Assembly: GCF_900104185.1 (NCBI RefSeq)
Contig: NZ_FNIZ01000020.1
Span: 1-64,000 of the forward strand
Direction of reading: 5' to 3'
Source of the DNA: Halobacillus aidingensis
GTDB lineage: Bacteria > Bacillota > Bacilli > Bacillales > Halobacillaceae
DNA: 64,000 nt
Each line of letters opens with the position of its first letter. Position 1 is the stretch's first letter. This document shows positions 55,329 to 64,000 of this stretch, one piece after another. The notes beneath the pieces are model-generated. The model saw only the letters and a program-made list of their open reading frames with translations. It did no database searches and was not told the origin of the DNA. A program made the position numbers and the translations under genes.

Positions 55329-55358
55329 ATGTTAGCATGGGAAATATATAAGCGTCAA
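55329..55358 (-). promoter_or_regulatory. Predicted promoter of the distal SAM riboswitch
   Basis: On the minus strand TTGACG and TAACAT are 18 bases apart, about 20 bases before the distal aptamer. It is divergent from the thioredoxin-like gene at 55394. Confidence 0.6.
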
Positions 55359-55393
55359 TCCATAACCTTCGCCTGATAAAAAGGAGAATGACA

Positions 55394-55816
55394 TTGAGTA
55401 AACAAGCCCCTTTATTTGAACTACCTTACATCTACAACCACTCTTCCATTTATAAACTTGAAGAGGACTTAGGGAAAGTTATTGTCTTGACCTTCTGGGC
55501 TTCCTGGTGTCCAGATTGTGGGAAAGACTTACCTATGAAAGAACAACTTTTCAAAACGATGGACCATGACAAAGTAAAAATGATGACAATCAATGTAACT
55601 GGAAGGGAACGGAAAATTGAGGAAGGCATCGAATTCAAGGAAAAGTTTTTAACACAACCAACTCTTTCTGACGAAGGACGATACGTCTATGACTTGTACA
55701 ATTGTGATGGCGTTCCTTCCACCATCATCATTAATCAACAAGGAGAGATCCATGCGAATTTTGGCGATCAGTCCTCCTTTTTAGATATTGTAAGCAAATT
55801 AGGAGAAATCGTATGA
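55394..55816 (+). CDS. TlpA/ResA-like thioredoxin-fold protein
   Basis: This 140-residue thiol-disulphide protein of the AhpC/TSA-redoxin group has WASWCPDCGKDLP as the active-site CxxC and DGVPSTIIINQQG as the cis-Pro segment. No signal peptide or membrane anchor is evident, so it is probably cytosolic, unlike ResA. The start is TTG 55394, seven bases after AAGGAG; the ATG at 55388 is only one base from it. It is divergent from the SAM-riboswitch region and ends at a strong terminator. Confidence 0.85.
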   Translation: MSKQAPLFELPYIYNHSSIYKLEEDLGKVIVLTFWASWCPDCGKDLPMKEQLFKTMDHDKVKMMTINVTGRERKIEEGIEFKEKFLTQPTLSDEGRYVYDLYNCDGVPSTIIINQQGEIHANFGDQSSFLDIVSKLGEIV

Positions 55817-55826
55817 TATTCATAAC

Positions 55827-55871
55827 AAAAAGACAGCAAAGACTCCGGAAAGTCTTTGCTGTCTTTTTCAT
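55827..55871 (+). terminator. Rho-independent terminator
   Basis: AAAAGACAGCAAAGACT pairs perfectly with AGTCTTTGCTGTCTTTT, a 17-bp stem. Confidence 0.93.
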
Positions 55872-55956
55872 TATCGAACTCTTCCACATTACATATAAGT
55901 TTTTTAGAGAATTTTTAAATTCTACAGTAGTGGTCATTTCCTGGGAAATACATACA

Positions 55957-56274
55957 CTATTCAACAAAACCAACCACTCTCTCATACATATAGGAGACAG
56001 AGTGAAAAGCATAAATCTTTTCCTCTACCTCCCCGCCCCTCGTAACCAGCAGACATGGAACACTTTTAATCTTAAAATGCTGCATCCATTCAGGGTGCAG
56101 AGAAGCATTCATTTCCTTAAAAACTTCTCGATCAAATACAGACTCCAGTGTTGTGAGCATTTGACGCGCTAGGTGACAAGTTGCACAAAAAGGGCTATGA
56201 ACGAAGGTGAGGGTCGTTTGTGGAGATTCGAAGAACTTCTTTACTTCTGTTGTTTTTATTTCCTCCACAGCCAT
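55957..56274 (-). CDS. yusE: Thioredoxin-like protein YusE
   Basis: This 105-residue cytosolic protein has a short thioredoxin fold: TFVHSPFCATCHLARQML (CxxC about residues 30-33) and KSVPCLLVTRGGEV with the cis-Pro. Its partners are unknown. ATG 56274 follows AGGATGGC-like sequence. It lies four bases after yusF on the same strand, so they are coupled, as in B. subtilis. Confidence 0.85.
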   Translation of the reverse strand: MAVEEIKTTEVKKFFESPQTTLTFVHSPFCATCHLARQMLTTLESVFDREVFKEMNASLHPEWMQHFKIKSVPCLLVTRGGEVEEKIYAFHSVSYMYERVVGFVE

Positions 56275-56278
56275 CCTC

Positions 56279-56626
56279 CTATATTAAATAGATCGACTTT
56301 ACATTGAAATGTCTACTGAGTAAGGCTCTTGCCAATTCAGGTTCCGGCGTAGCTGCTACTTCCCTGAAAGCCTTATCTATGTAGATATGCTCAGCGTGAG
56401 GAAGCTCTTCCATCAATTGTTTTCTTAATTTGTAGCCAGAGTCATCTTCATCCACTAGAATATACACGGTCCGATCATCTAAGTTATGATCAAAAATCAT
56501 TTCTTCCATCCGCTCGATTCCTAAAGTACCATGGGTGCAGATGATTTCAATCTCTTCATCAAGAACTTTATTCAACTTCTTCTTATCTGTAATTCCTTCA
56601 ACAATGACGATTCGTTCTCCATCCAT
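56279..56626 (-). CDS. yusF: Toprim-domain protein YusF
   Basis: This 115-residue protein is a stand-alone Toprim domain: IVIVEGITDKKKLNKVL (catalytic-type Glu) and YILVDEDDSGYKLRKQL (DxD), as in small RNase M5-like proteins. A nucleic-acid phosphotransfer role is suggested by the domain only. ATG 56626 is used, with an AGTAGGTG site; starts at 56632 and 56635 are close alternatives. Confidence 0.87.
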   Translation of the reverse strand: MDGERIVIVEGITDKKKLNKVLDEEIEIICTHGTLGIERMEEMIFDHNLDDRTVYILVDEDDSGYKLRKQLMEELPHAEHIYIDKAFREVAATPEPELARALLSRHFNVKSIYLI

Positions 56627-56648
56627 CTTCATCACCTACTATATAGAA

Positions 56649-56677
56649 ACAGACCATGCCAATCAGGCATGGTCTGA
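56649..56677 (-). terminator. Terminator downstream of gcvH
   Basis: AGACCATGCC pairs perfectly with GGCATGGTCT around a five-base loop; on the minus strand GTTTC follows. Confidence 0.75.
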
Positions 56678-56748
56678 ACATGATTAAGATCAAACGTGAT
56701 CATGTCAGACAAGGTTTCTTAAAGCCCTGCCTGTCCAATGCACTATCC

Positions 56749-57132
56749 TTAGTCTTCATCGATCATTGCTTCATATTCTTCCGGGGTCATCAAGTCGTTG
56801 ATTTGAGAGTTGTTACTTGGCTCAACAACAACCATCCAAGCTTTATCGTAAGGAGATTCATTGACAAACTCTGGACTGTCTTCCAGGTCTTCGTTTACTT
56901 CCACAACTTTACCACTAAGAGGGGCATAAAGTTCAGAGACAGTCTTCACAGATTCTACGCTGCCAAATGGCTCATCCGCTTCTAGTTCATCCCCGACTTC
57001 AGGAAGTTCTACGAATACGATATCCCCAAGTTCTGATTGCGCGAATTCAGTAATGCCGACTCTTACTTTTTCCCCTTCTTCTTTCACCCATTCGTGTTCT
57101 TCAGAATAACGCAGATCTTTAGGTACGCTCAT
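56749..57132 (-). CDS. gcvH: Glycine cleavage system H protein
   Basis: This 127-residue lipoyl-domain protein shuttles the aminomethyl group of glycine. In Bacillus it also acts as the relay for lipoate attachment to other enzymes. The lipoylated Lys63 lies in [18 protein letters not shown], and [11 protein letters not shown] opens the domain. ATG 57132 follows TTGGAGG. The other gcv genes are elsewhere. Confidence 0.97.
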   Translation of the reverse strand: MSVPKDLRYSEEHEWVKEEGEKVRVGITEFAQSELGDIVFVELPEVGDELEADEPFGSVESVKTVSELYAPLSGKVVEVNEDLEDSPEFVNESPYDKAWMVVVEPSNNSQINDLMTPEEYEAMIDED

Positions 57133-57214
57133 TTCAATTACCTCCAAATAATAATTATAGTTCAACAACCAATATAAACATAAAAGCTATAGGCTTCTAT
57201 TCCCAATAATGTGC

Positions 57215-57574
57215 TCACTGAGACCAAACGTTCTCAAACTCTTCTTGCTTGAACCCTACCGTTGTTTTTTCACCATCGGTAAGGATAGGCCGCTTAATCA
57301 GCATGCCATCAGATGCAAGCCACTCAATCATTTCGCCTTCTTCTGCTTCTTTTAGCTTTTCCTTCATGTTGAGTTCTCTATACTTTTTCCCACTAGTGTT
57401 AAAGAATTTTTTTGCAGGCTTATCACTAGTAGCTATAAAGCTCTTTAACTGCTCTTTCGAAGGGGGATTATTGACAATATGTACAGATTCGTAGTCAATC
57501 CCTTCCTCATCCAACCATTTTTTTGCTTTTTTACACGTACCGCAATTCGGGTACCAATAGAAGGTTAAAGACAT
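57215..57574 (-). CDS. yusI: ArsC/Spx-family protein YusI
   Basis: This 119-residue cytosolic thioredoxin-fold protein has the ArsC-like start LTFYWYPNCGTCKKAKKWLDEEGI (CxxC), then KKFFNTSGKKYRELN and LIKRPILTDG. It resembles both arsenate reductase and Spx, but lacks context for arsenic resistance; its function is unknown. ATG 57574 follows GGAGGGTG. As in B. subtilis it lies between gcvH and the fad operon; repeat R7 is upstream. Confidence 0.9.
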   Translation of the reverse strand: MSLTFYWYPNCGTCKKAKKWLDEEGIDYESVHIVNNPPSKEQLKSFIATSDKPAKKFFNTSGKKYRELNMKEKLKEAEEGEMIEWLASDGMLIKRPILTDGEKTTVGFKQEEFENVWSQ

Positions 57575-57682
57575 CTACACACCCTCCTTCATTCTTGTTG
57601 TCTAATATTTTATCATAACGAAGGCAAAGATTTCATTTATTTCTATTATTGTCTTCACAATCACCACATAAAGTTCTTCCAT

Positions 57683-58237
57683 AATAGCTTCCTTTAGTTT
57701 AAGACTCAGTTTCGAGATGTTTTCGGGGTTCGTTGCCGTATTGGGCGTCAGGGGTGGTCGGGAAGCTACTCGCTTTCCTGTGGGGGAGTGCCGAGCTTCC
57801 TCGGACTACGTCCTGCGGGATCTCGCCTATCTCCTTCTCCCACGGGAGTCTCGCAGCTTCCCAACCACCCCATTCGATTTAGGTGAGAAACGAACCCCTT
57901 TACCCAGAAGGACTGTCTTCTACTATCCCAATGCAATACGAAGGAAGCGCTCTATATCAAGTGGCTGAGATCTAAATACCTGAGCCAGGTGCTTAAACGG
58001 CTCACTTCCATCTAGTCGGAAATGAACTGTTTCCAGAAATGGTTTCGAGACACTTACATGGTAAAGGGGCGGAGGGGAATGGGGAGACTCCTGTGGGAAA
58101 AAAGTGCATGGTGAGACCCCGGAGGACGCAGTCCGAGGAGGCTCACCGCGCTCCCACGGAAAGCGACTCATTCCCCGCAGCCCCCATCCACTCAACAAAA
58201 GTCTCTAAACTGAGTCTTCCACAATCCTGCCATATTG
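57683..58237 (+). repeat. Composite double-palindrome repeat, copy R7 (interior inverted)
   Basis: Outer left AATAGCTTCCTTTAG then AAGACTCAGTTTCGAGATG, outer right GTCTTCCACAATCCTGCCATATTG. Type-2 palindrome comes first (about 57753-57868), then a spacer with GAAGCGCTCTATATC, then type-1 palindrome (about 58068-58190). The interior is thus reversed relative to R5 while the outer ends keep the same sides. It lies between yusI and fadE. Confidence 0.88.
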
Positions 58238-58261
58238 TTTAACAAGGAAAGGTCATAACGA

Positions 58262-58297
58262 AGGCCTGCACCTTCGCGTTTTCGAAAGTGCAGGCCC
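58262..58297 (-). terminator. Terminator of the fad operon
   Basis: GGCCTGCAC.TTCG pairs with CGAA.GTGCAGGCC, just downstream of fadE. Confidence 0.85.
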
Positions 58298-58321
58298 TGT
58301 GTCACATTCATTCTATATTTT

Positions 58322-60103
58322 TTAGACTGTATATTTTTCGGCTTCGATCAATGCTTTGGCGATCTCGCGCTTCTTAGGAATAACATTCGTCGGTGTATGG
58401 CGTGTCAGTTTCCTTAATGCACCAAGCATCATTCTTAAAGAATCCCCGGATTCCGCAGCAATCAATGTTTCCTTCGCATGTCCTTCGATTCGGTTGAAGG
58501 CTTCCTGCACATAAACTTGTGTATAAAGAAGTTTCTGTTTGTTCTTCTCTTCACCCGTTTTGTTGATCGCTTTTTCTGTACGAAGGACGGCAGATTCCAT
58601 GTTATAAATCTCGCCTACTATGTCCGCGATATTAACAAGTAATTCTTGTTCATTTTCTAGTTTTTCCCCGTATTTCTGTGCGGCGAGACCAGCGGCAAGG
58701 AGACCAATCTTCTTCGCATTCTTCAATAAATATTTCTCTTGTTCCAGTACTTCTACGCCTGGCTCCTCAGGCATCATCATCATGATTTCTTCTTGAAGGG
58801 CTTGAGCTTTTTGAAGTAAAGGCAACTCGCCTTTCATTGCTTTTTTCAACAATGTACCAGGAACGATCATACGGTTGATTTCGTTCGTTCCTTCAAAAAT
58901 TCTGTTGATTCGAGAATCACGGTACATTCTTTCTACTTCGTATTCAGCCATGAAACCATATCCACCGTGTATTTGTACGGCTTCATCAGCAGCAAAGTCA
59001 AGGAGCTCTGTACCGAATACTTTGTTTAATGAACACTCAATGGCATATTCTGCAATGACTTTTGCAACGGCTGCTCCGTCTTTCAGTTCTTCCTCAGATA
59101 ATTTACCCATACTTTGTTCGAATAAGCCTACCGTACGATAGACGGAACTCTCATTTGCATACGTGTTGGCGGCTACGGAACCGATCTTTTCCTGAATCAA
59201 TGGAAAGCTTGCAATTGGAGTCTTGAACTGTTTACGGTCCTTTGCATACTTGACCGAAAGTTCAATCGCTCGCTTAGCTCCACCTACTCCACCAATAGCC
59301 AATTTATAACGACCGACGTTTAAAATGTTGAACGCGATGACGTGCCCACGGCCAATTTCTCCAAGCACATTCTCGACAGGCACTTCAGCATCTTCAAGGA
59401 TCAATGTACGAGTGGAAGAACTCTTAATTCCCATCTTCTTCTCTTCCGGCCCTGTAGATACGCCAGGATAATCGCGCTCCACAATAAACGCTGTAAACTT
59501 ATCTCCGTCGATTTTCGCATACACGACGAACACATCGGCGAACGCAGAGTTCGTAATCCACTGTTTCTCACCATTTAGAACATAATGAGTACCTGCATCA
59601 TTTAACTTGGCCGTTGTTTTCGCTCCCAGAGCATCGGATCCTGAACCAGGCTCTGTTAGAGCATATGCTGCTATTTTCTCTCCTGTAGCAAGCAACGGAA
59701 GGTATTTTTGTTTCTGGTCTTCATTACCGAAGAAAACAATCGGCAGGGATCCGATTCCTACGTGAGCACCATGGGTAACGGAAAAGCCTCCAGCACGAGA
59801 AAACTTTTCAGTGATCAATGAAGAGCTGATCTTATCTAACTGTAATCCACCGTACTCTTCTGGTACATCAGCACCTAACAATCCCAACTCACCCGCTTGC
59901 TTCAATAGGGCAACGGAATGCTCGAATTCGTGGTTTTCAAGATTTTCGATCTTTGGTACAACCTCACCAAGGACAAAATCTTCCGCTGTTTTTGCAATCA
60001 TTAAATGTTCATCAGTAAAATCTTCCGGTGTAATCACATCTTCTGCAGCCAAATCTTCGACAATGAATCCTCCACCTTTAATCATCTCTTTCAAATCGCT
60101 CAT
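58322..60103 (-). CDS. fadE: Acyl-CoA dehydrogenase FadE
   Basis: This 593-residue flavoenzyme carries out the first oxidation of beta-oxidation. The N-terminal, middle and C-terminal ACAD domains span about 1-400: [18 protein letters not shown] for FAD/substrate binding, then [36 protein letters not shown] with the catalytic Glu region. An extra C-terminal helical domain of about 180 residues follows, as in B. subtilis FadE (YusJ). ATG 60103 has GAGGAACAG-like sequence upstream. It is the last gene of fadN-fadA-fadE. Confidence 0.95.
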   Translation of the reverse strand: MSDLKEMIKGGGFIVEDLAAEDVITPEDFTDEHLMIAKTAEDFVLGEVVPKIENLENHEFEHSVALLKQAGELGLLGADVPEEYGGLQLDKISSSLITEKFSRAGGFSVTHGAHVGIGSLPIVFFGNEDQKQKYLPLLATGEKIAAYALTEPGSGSDALGAKTTAKLNDAGTHYVLNGEKQWITNSAFADVFVVYAKIDGDKFTAFIVERDYPGVSTGPEEKKMGIKSSSTRTLILEDAEVPVENVLGEIGRGHVIAFNILNVGRYKLAIGGVGGAKRAIELSVKYAKDRKQFKTPIASFPLIQEKIGSVAANTYANESSVYRTVGLFEQSMGKLSEEELKDGAAVAKVIAEYAIECSLNKVFGTELLDFAADEAVQIHGGYGFMAEYEVERMYRDSRINRIFEGTNEINRMIVPGTLLKKAMKGELPLLQKAQALQEEIMMMMPEEPGVEVLEQEKYLLKNAKKIGLLAAGLAAQKYGEKLENEQELLVNIADIVGEIYNMESAVLRTEKAINKTGEEKNKQKLLYTQVYVQEAFNRIEGHAKETLIAAESGDSLRMMLGALRKLTRHTPTNVIPKKREIAKALIEAEKYTV

Positions 60104-60122
60104 CTTTCTGTTCCTCCCCGAG

Positions 60123-61298
60123 TTAAATTAATTCAAATACTCCAGCGGCTCCCATACCGCCACCAATACACATCGTCACCACACCAAATTGCTCATTCCT
60201 GCGTTTCATTTCATGAATCAAGCTCAAGGTAAGCTTTGTACCGGTACATCCTAGCGGGTGGCCCAAGGCAATGGCCCCACCATTCACATTTACTTTCTCT
60301 TCATCTAATCCAAGTTCCCGAATGACTCGAAGGGATTGAGAAGCAAATGCTTCATTCAATTCAAAGAGGCCAATGTCGGATAAAGAAAGACCAGCCATTC
60401 GCAAAGCTTTTGGTACAGCTTCGATCGGCCCAACTCCCATGATCTCCGGCTCTACTCCTGCCACTGCAAAGGAGCGGAATTTAACTAAAGGAGTAAGACC
60501 TTCAGCTTCTGCTTTTTCCCGGTCCATAACCATAACGGCTGCTGCACCGTCGCTCATTTGCGAAGAGTTCCCTGCTGTTACAGAACCTTTTGTGGAGAAG
60601 GCTGGCTTCAGCTTACCAAGCACATCAGGCGTAGTACCCGCTCGAACTCCTTCATCCATTGAAAATAGGGTTTTTGTTTCTTTTACTTTGTTGTCCTTTC
60701 CAAGCTCACGGTTTGTCACTTCAACTGGAACGATTTCATCCTCAAATTTCCCTTCTTGGATCGCTCTAGCTGCACGTTCGTGACTCTGAACCGCAAATGC
60801 ATCCTGATCTGCTCTTGAGATTTCAAAACGATTCGCTACTTCTTCAGCGGTATGACCCATGGACATATAGTACTCAGGAGCGTTTTCGACCAACTGAATA
60901 TTCGGCTTAATCACATGGCCTCCCATAGGAATGAGGCTCATGGACTCCGCTCCACCTGCAATCGCTGTGTCACTGTGACCAAGCATAATTTTTTCTGCGG
61001 CATAAGCGATACTTTGCAAACCAGAGGAACAATAACGGTTAACTGTAATTGCTGGCACTTTATGATGAAGTCCAGCAAGGCCGGCAATGTTCCTAGCCAT
61101 GTTCATTCCTTGTTCTGCTTCAGGCATCGCACACCCGATAATGACATCATCGATGTTGCCCTCATAATTGTTGGCTCTTTTCAAAGTTTCTTTAATTGTC
61201 AGAGCGGCCAAATCATCGGGACGCGTATGTGCAAGTGAACCTTTCTTGGCCCGGCCGACTGGTGTACGAGCTCCTGATACGATAACTGCTTCTCTCAC
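60123..61298 (-). CDS. fadA: Acetyl-CoA acyltransferase (3-ketoacyl-CoA thiolase) FadA
   Basis: This 391-residue thiolase releases acetyl-CoA in the last step of beta-oxidation. The nucleophilic Cys is in [10 protein letters not shown] (about residue 88), the His in [16 protein letters not shown] and the second Cys in [16 protein letters not shown] 61298 follows AGAGGGGG. It lies between fadN and fadE with short gaps, so it is one transcription unit. Confidence 0.96.
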   Translation of the reverse strand: MREAVIVSGARTPVGRAKKGSLAHTRPDDLAALTIKETLKRANNYEGNIDDVIIGCAMPEAEQGMNMARNIAGLAGLHHKVPAITVNRYCSSGLQSIAYAAEKIMLGHSDTAIAGGAESMSLIPMGGHVIKPNIQLVENAPEYYMSMGHTAEEVANRFEISRADQDAFAVQSHERAARAIQEGKFEDEIVPVEVTNRELGKDNKVKETKTLFSMDEGVRAGTTPDVLGKLKPAFSTKGSVTAGNSSQMSDGAAAVMVMDREKAEAEGLTPLVKFRSFAVAGVEPEIMGVGPIEAVPKALRMAGLSLSDIGLFELNEAFASQSLRVIRELGLDEEKVNVNGGAIALGHPLGCTGTKLTLSLIHEMKRRNEQFGVVTMCIGGGMGAAGVFELI

Positions 61299-61324
61299 GA
61301 CTCTTCCCCCTCTTTTTTATTAAA

Positions 61325-63724
61325 TTAATTACGTAGCGGTTTGCCTTTCATGAGCATGTGCTGCATACGAGCTTGAGACTTCGGCTCACCTACAAGACTT
61401 AAAAAGGCTTCACGTTCAAGATCTAATAAATACTGCTCATCAACGAGCGTTCCTTCTTTCAACTTTCCACCTGATAGCACAAAAGCTAGTTTTTCAGCGA
61501 TTTTAAGATCGTGTTCACTCGCATATCCACTTAGAGCGAGTGATTTGGCTCCTAAAACCATTGTTGCATAGCCTTGCTCACCTACTACCGGAATTTTCGT
61601 CCGTTTAGGCGCCTGGTAGCCTGACCTCGCTAACCCGAGCACTTTTTGTTTTGCATCATGAAGAAGGTGATCTCCGTTTACACTAATCGCATCTTGTTGG
61701 TCTAAGAAACCATTCTCCTTCGCTTCCTCCCCTGAAGTGGAAACTTTCGCCATAGCGATTTTCTCAAACACACTGTTCGCAACCTTTTGAAGGTCAAAAT
61801 CAATGCCTTCAGGTATGTTCCTCAAGTGCTTGATATAAAGTTCTTTATTTCCACCACCACCAGGGATCAGACCGACACCAGCTTCTACAAGCCCCATATA
61901 GGTTTCCTGTGAAGCCTGGATAGCATCAGCAGGCAGACAAACTTCTGCTCCACCTCCAAGCGTCATTCCGAAAGGCGCGGCAACGACTGGCTTATCCGAG
62001 TATTTCATTTTCATCATGCTGTCCTGGAAACTTTTCACGACCATTTCAATTTCAAAAAAGTTGAAGTCCTGCGCTTCCATAAGGATCATTCCAAGGTTTG
62101 CGCCGACGCAGAAATTTTTCCCCTGGTTTCCGATGACGAGACCTTCGAAGTTCTCATCTACATGATCGACGGCAAAATTAATCATCTGGATGATATCAAG
62201 ACCAATAGCATTGCTCCTGGAATGAAACTCCAGTCCAGCAACCCCATCGCCAAGATCGATCAAGCTGGCACCAGCATTTTTCTTAATGACCTCCCGCTCT
62301 TCTTTCAAGCGTTTAAGGTTGATGACCTTTTCATTAAAGGACTGCTGCTTATATTCTCCTTCATGATAGAAGTAAACGTTTCCATTTTCCTTTTTATAAA
62401 ATGTATCGATACCTTCATCCAACATTTCCTCTACCCATGTTGGAACCGTCTCTCCTTCTTTCTTCATACGCTCAACAGAAGTCTTCACACCGATACTGTC
62501 CCACATCTCAAATGGACCAAGTTCCCATCCGAATCCCCATCGCATGGCCTCATCAATAGAGGGTACATCATCAGCAATTTCACCATACAATTCTGCGGAA
62601 TAGAGAAGGACTGGTTTTACGACAGACCACACTAAGTCTCCAGCACGGTCACCTTCTGCATTTACGAGCGTCTTCAGTTTTCGCTGTGGACCTTTTTCCT
62701 GTTTCGCCATTTCTGTGGCCTTTGTTTTCAACTTGCCTCGTTTTTCATATTCAAGGGTTTCAGGGTTAAGCTGCAGGATCTCACTACCCTTCTCACCTTT
62801 CTGCTTAAGGAAGAAGCCTTGCCCGCTCTTCGATCCCAACCAGCCTTTTTCAAGCATATTTTTCATAAAGGAAGGGGTTTCGAAGGCTTTTTTCTCTTCT
62901 CCTTCTACTTGATCGTACACGTTGTTAGCTACATGGATGAAAGTGTCAAGGCCTACGACATCAAGGGTACGGAACGTAGCGCTTTTCGGACGCCCGATCA
63001 TCGGTCCTGTAACAGAATCCACCTCTCCGACTGAGTAGCCTTTTTCAAGCATTTGCTGGACGGTCACTAAAAGGCCATACGTTCCAATTCGGTTTGCAAT
63101 GAAATTAGGCGTATCTTTCGCTTCGACGACACCTTTACCAAGAACATCCTCTCCGAATTCTTTCATGAATTGGAGAACATCTGGACTTGTATGTTTCGTC
63201 GGAATCACTTCTAATAACTTCAAATAACGTGGCGGATTGAAGAAGTGTGTGCCAAGGAAATGAGCCTTGAAATCCTCGCTGCAATCTTCGGACATAGCCT
63301 CAATGGAAATTCCAGAAGTATTGGAACTTACAAAAGAGCCTGTTTTACGGTGGCGGTCAACGTCGGCTAAAACCTTTTTCTTGATATCAAGGTTCTCAAC
63401 GACTACTTCAATGACCCAATCGACTTCGGATAAACGTTCCATATCATCTGTAAAGTTTCCGACTTCAATTAGATTAAGGTTTTGTTTACTCGTTAGTGGT
63501 GAAGGTTTTTGTTTAAGAAGTGCTTTTTTATTTTCAGCAGCAATTCGGTTCCTCACAGCTTTATCTTCCAGCGTGAGACCTTTTTCCGCTTCTGCATCCG
63601 CCAGTTCACGAGGGACGATATCCATCATCAACGTAGGAATTCCTACATTCGCTAAATGTGCGGCGATCCCTGCGCCCATTACTCCTGATCCAAGGACGGC
63701 TGCCCGCTTGATTTTGTGATTCAT
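61325..63724 (-). CDS. fadN: 3-hydroxyacyl-CoA dehydrogenase/enoyl-CoA hydratase FadN
   Basis: This 799-residue bifunctional enzyme carries out the two middle steps of beta-oxidation. The domain order is the Bacillus one: an N-terminal NAD-binding dehydrogenase (AAVLGSGVMGAGIAAHLANVG at about 8-28, then FFNPPRYLKLLEVI), the helical dehydrogenase C-terminal domains, and a C-terminal crotonase-like hydratase (about 500-700, VIGNQGKNFCVGANLG and EAGVGLIPGGGGNKEL). ATG 63724 follows GGGGGAAATG. A perfect FadR operator precedes it. Confidence 0.96.
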   Translation of the reverse strand: MNHKIKRAAVLGSGVMGAGIAAHLANVGIPTLMMDIVPRELADAEAEKGLTLEDKAVRNRIAAENKKALLKQKPSPLTSKQNLNLIEVGNFTDDMERLSEVDWVIEVVVENLDIKKKVLADVDRHRKTGSFVSSNTSGISIEAMSEDCSEDFKAHFLGTHFFNPPRYLKLLEVIPTKHTSPDVLQFMKEFGEDVLGKGVVEAKDTPNFIANRIGTYGLLVTVQQMLEKGYSVGEVDSVTGPMIGRPKSATFRTLDVVGLDTFIHVANNVYDQVEGEEKKAFETPSFMKNMLEKGWLGSKSGQGFFLKQKGEKGSEILQLNPETLEYEKRGKLKTKATEMAKQEKGPQRKLKTLVNAEGDRAGDLVWSVVKPVLLYSAELYGEIADDVPSIDEAMRWGFGWELGPFEMWDSIGVKTSVERMKKEGETVPTWVEEMLDEGIDTFYKKENGNVYFYHEGEYKQQSFNEKVINLKRLKEEREVIKKNAGASLIDLGDGVAGLEFHSRSNAIGLDIIQMINFAVDHVDENFEGLVIGNQGKNFCVGANLGMILMEAQDFNFFEIEMVVKSFQDSMMKMKYSDKPVVAAPFGMTLGGGAEVCLPADAIQASQETYMGLVEAGVGLIPGGGGNKELYIKHLRNIPEGIDFDLQKVANSVFEKIAMAKVSTSGEEAKENGFLDQQDAISVNGDHLLHDAKQKVLGLARSGYQAPKRTKIPVVGEQGYATMVLGAKSLALSGYASEHDLKIAEKLAFVLSGGKLKEGTLVDEQYLLDLEREAFLSLVGEPKSQARMQHMLMKGKPLRN

Positions 63725-63745
63725 TACATTTCCCCCTATCTCATT

Positions 63746-63763
63746 TGAATGAATACTCATTCA
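63746..63763. promoter_or_regulatory. FadR operator of the fadNAE operon
   Basis: TGAATGAATACTCATTCA is a TGAATGA/TCATTCA palindrome matching the B. subtilis FadR (YsiA) consensus TGAATGAMTANTCATTCA. FadR releases it when long-chain acyl-CoA is present. Confidence 0.9.
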
Positions 63764-63909
63764 TTTTACAGCCAAAAAAATAAGTACGGCTAATTCGTAT
63801 CTATGTATAATATAAAATATTTTCAGACATTTCGCAATCCTTTTCTCCATAATTCTGTGAAATCTTACCTTGGATTTTTCTGGTTCATGTATTCTATGCC
63901 TGATTATCT

Positions 63910-63942
63910 CAAAGGATGCCCGCATAACCGCGGGCATCTAAT
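63910..63942 (-). terminator. Terminator of the proline dehydrogenase gene
   Basis: GATGCCCGC pairs with GCGGGCATC around ATAACC, directly after the stop at 63942. Confidence 0.85.
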
Positions 63943-64000
63943 TATTTTCCGAATACACCTTTTAACACAAAAGCAACGTTCGCCGGTCTCTCAGCGAGCC
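63942..64000 (-). CDS. Proline dehydrogenase, 3' end only
   Basis: The last 18 codons read LAERPANVAFVLKGVFGK and then stop. This tail resembles Bacillus proline dehydrogenases (FadM/PutB, yusM), and yusM follows the fad genes in B. subtilis, so position and sequence agree. The rest lies beyond the window; the call rests on 18 residues plus synteny. Confidence 0.65.
   Translation of the reverse strand, partial: LAERPANVAFVLKGVFGK

Noticed and set aside
57215-57574. Arsenate reductase and arsenic-resistance locus
   Set aside because: yusI is ArsC-like, but no arsR, arsB or acr3 gene is present and the context is the conserved gcvH-fad region.

Overview
The window looks like a low-to-mid G+C Gram-positive chromosome from the Bacillaceae, most likely a moderately halophilic Halobacillus/Virgibacillus-type organism. 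Reasons: strong AAGGAGG-type ribosome binding sites; Bacillus-only proteins (KapB, YugN, YuzB, YuzD, YutD, YunB, YusF, YhcN/YlaJ-type and LytH sporulation-linked proteins); sodium-coupled carriers; and gene order following the Bacillus subtilis yug-yui-yum-yut-yun-yur-yus stretch almost step by step. Genus is inference.

Layout. 1-332 is the tail of an IS3-family element. 850-2600 holds a hot-dog thioesterase, a DksA-like protein and the riboflavin transporter RibU under an FMN riboswitch. 3150-7470 is a beta-glucoside PTS operon with a divergent GntR/UTRA repressor and a palindromic operator inside the promoter. 7500-9000 has small lipoprotein and unknown genes. 9000-16400 is the peptidase/YugO/YugN/Pgi/YugJ/YuzA/YugI block. 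16500-20600 has an XRE regulator, PatB, SodC, KapB and DeoD. 20900-29050 has PepA, YuiD-C-B, two flavoprotein oxidoreductases (YumB, YumC) and Fe-S accessory genes (YutM, YuzB, YuzD, YutI). 29700-37900 runs from a hydroxyacid dehydrogenase to LytH and includes an unrecognised 519-residue membrane protein. 37900-41800 has an NSS transporter with its 33-residue MetS subunit and an NhaC-family carrier behind a lysine riboswitch. 41800-45200 is yunB to yunE. 45900-51300 is the sufCDSUB operon. 51400-55400 is yurZ and the metNPQ importer behind two complete tandem SAM-I riboswitch units. 55400-64000 has thiol proteins, gcvH, yusI and the fadN-fadA-fadE beta-oxidation operon with a perfect FadR-type operator, ending in the 3' end of a proline dehydrogenase gene.

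The most unusual content lies between genes. Seven copies of a roughly 470-560 bp composite repeat sit in intergenic spaces, plus one deletion remnant. Each full copy has inverted ends (core TGGAAGACTCAGTTTCGAGA), distinct outer flanks, and two different large imperfect palindromes. Relative to the outer flanks the interior is in one orientation in four copies and in the opposite orientation in three, as if the interior could flip between its inverted ends. One copy is interrupted by the IS3 element, and one has a collapsed, partly inverted arm.

Regulation visible in the sequence: FMN, lysine and two SAM-I riboswitches, each with its own terminator; a Rex-like site upstream of yumB; Fur-like boxes near sufC and yutI; a FadR box; and a 15-bp hairpin that buries the ribosome binding site of a small gene at 35490. 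No tRNA, rRNA, CRISPR array or prophage was seen.
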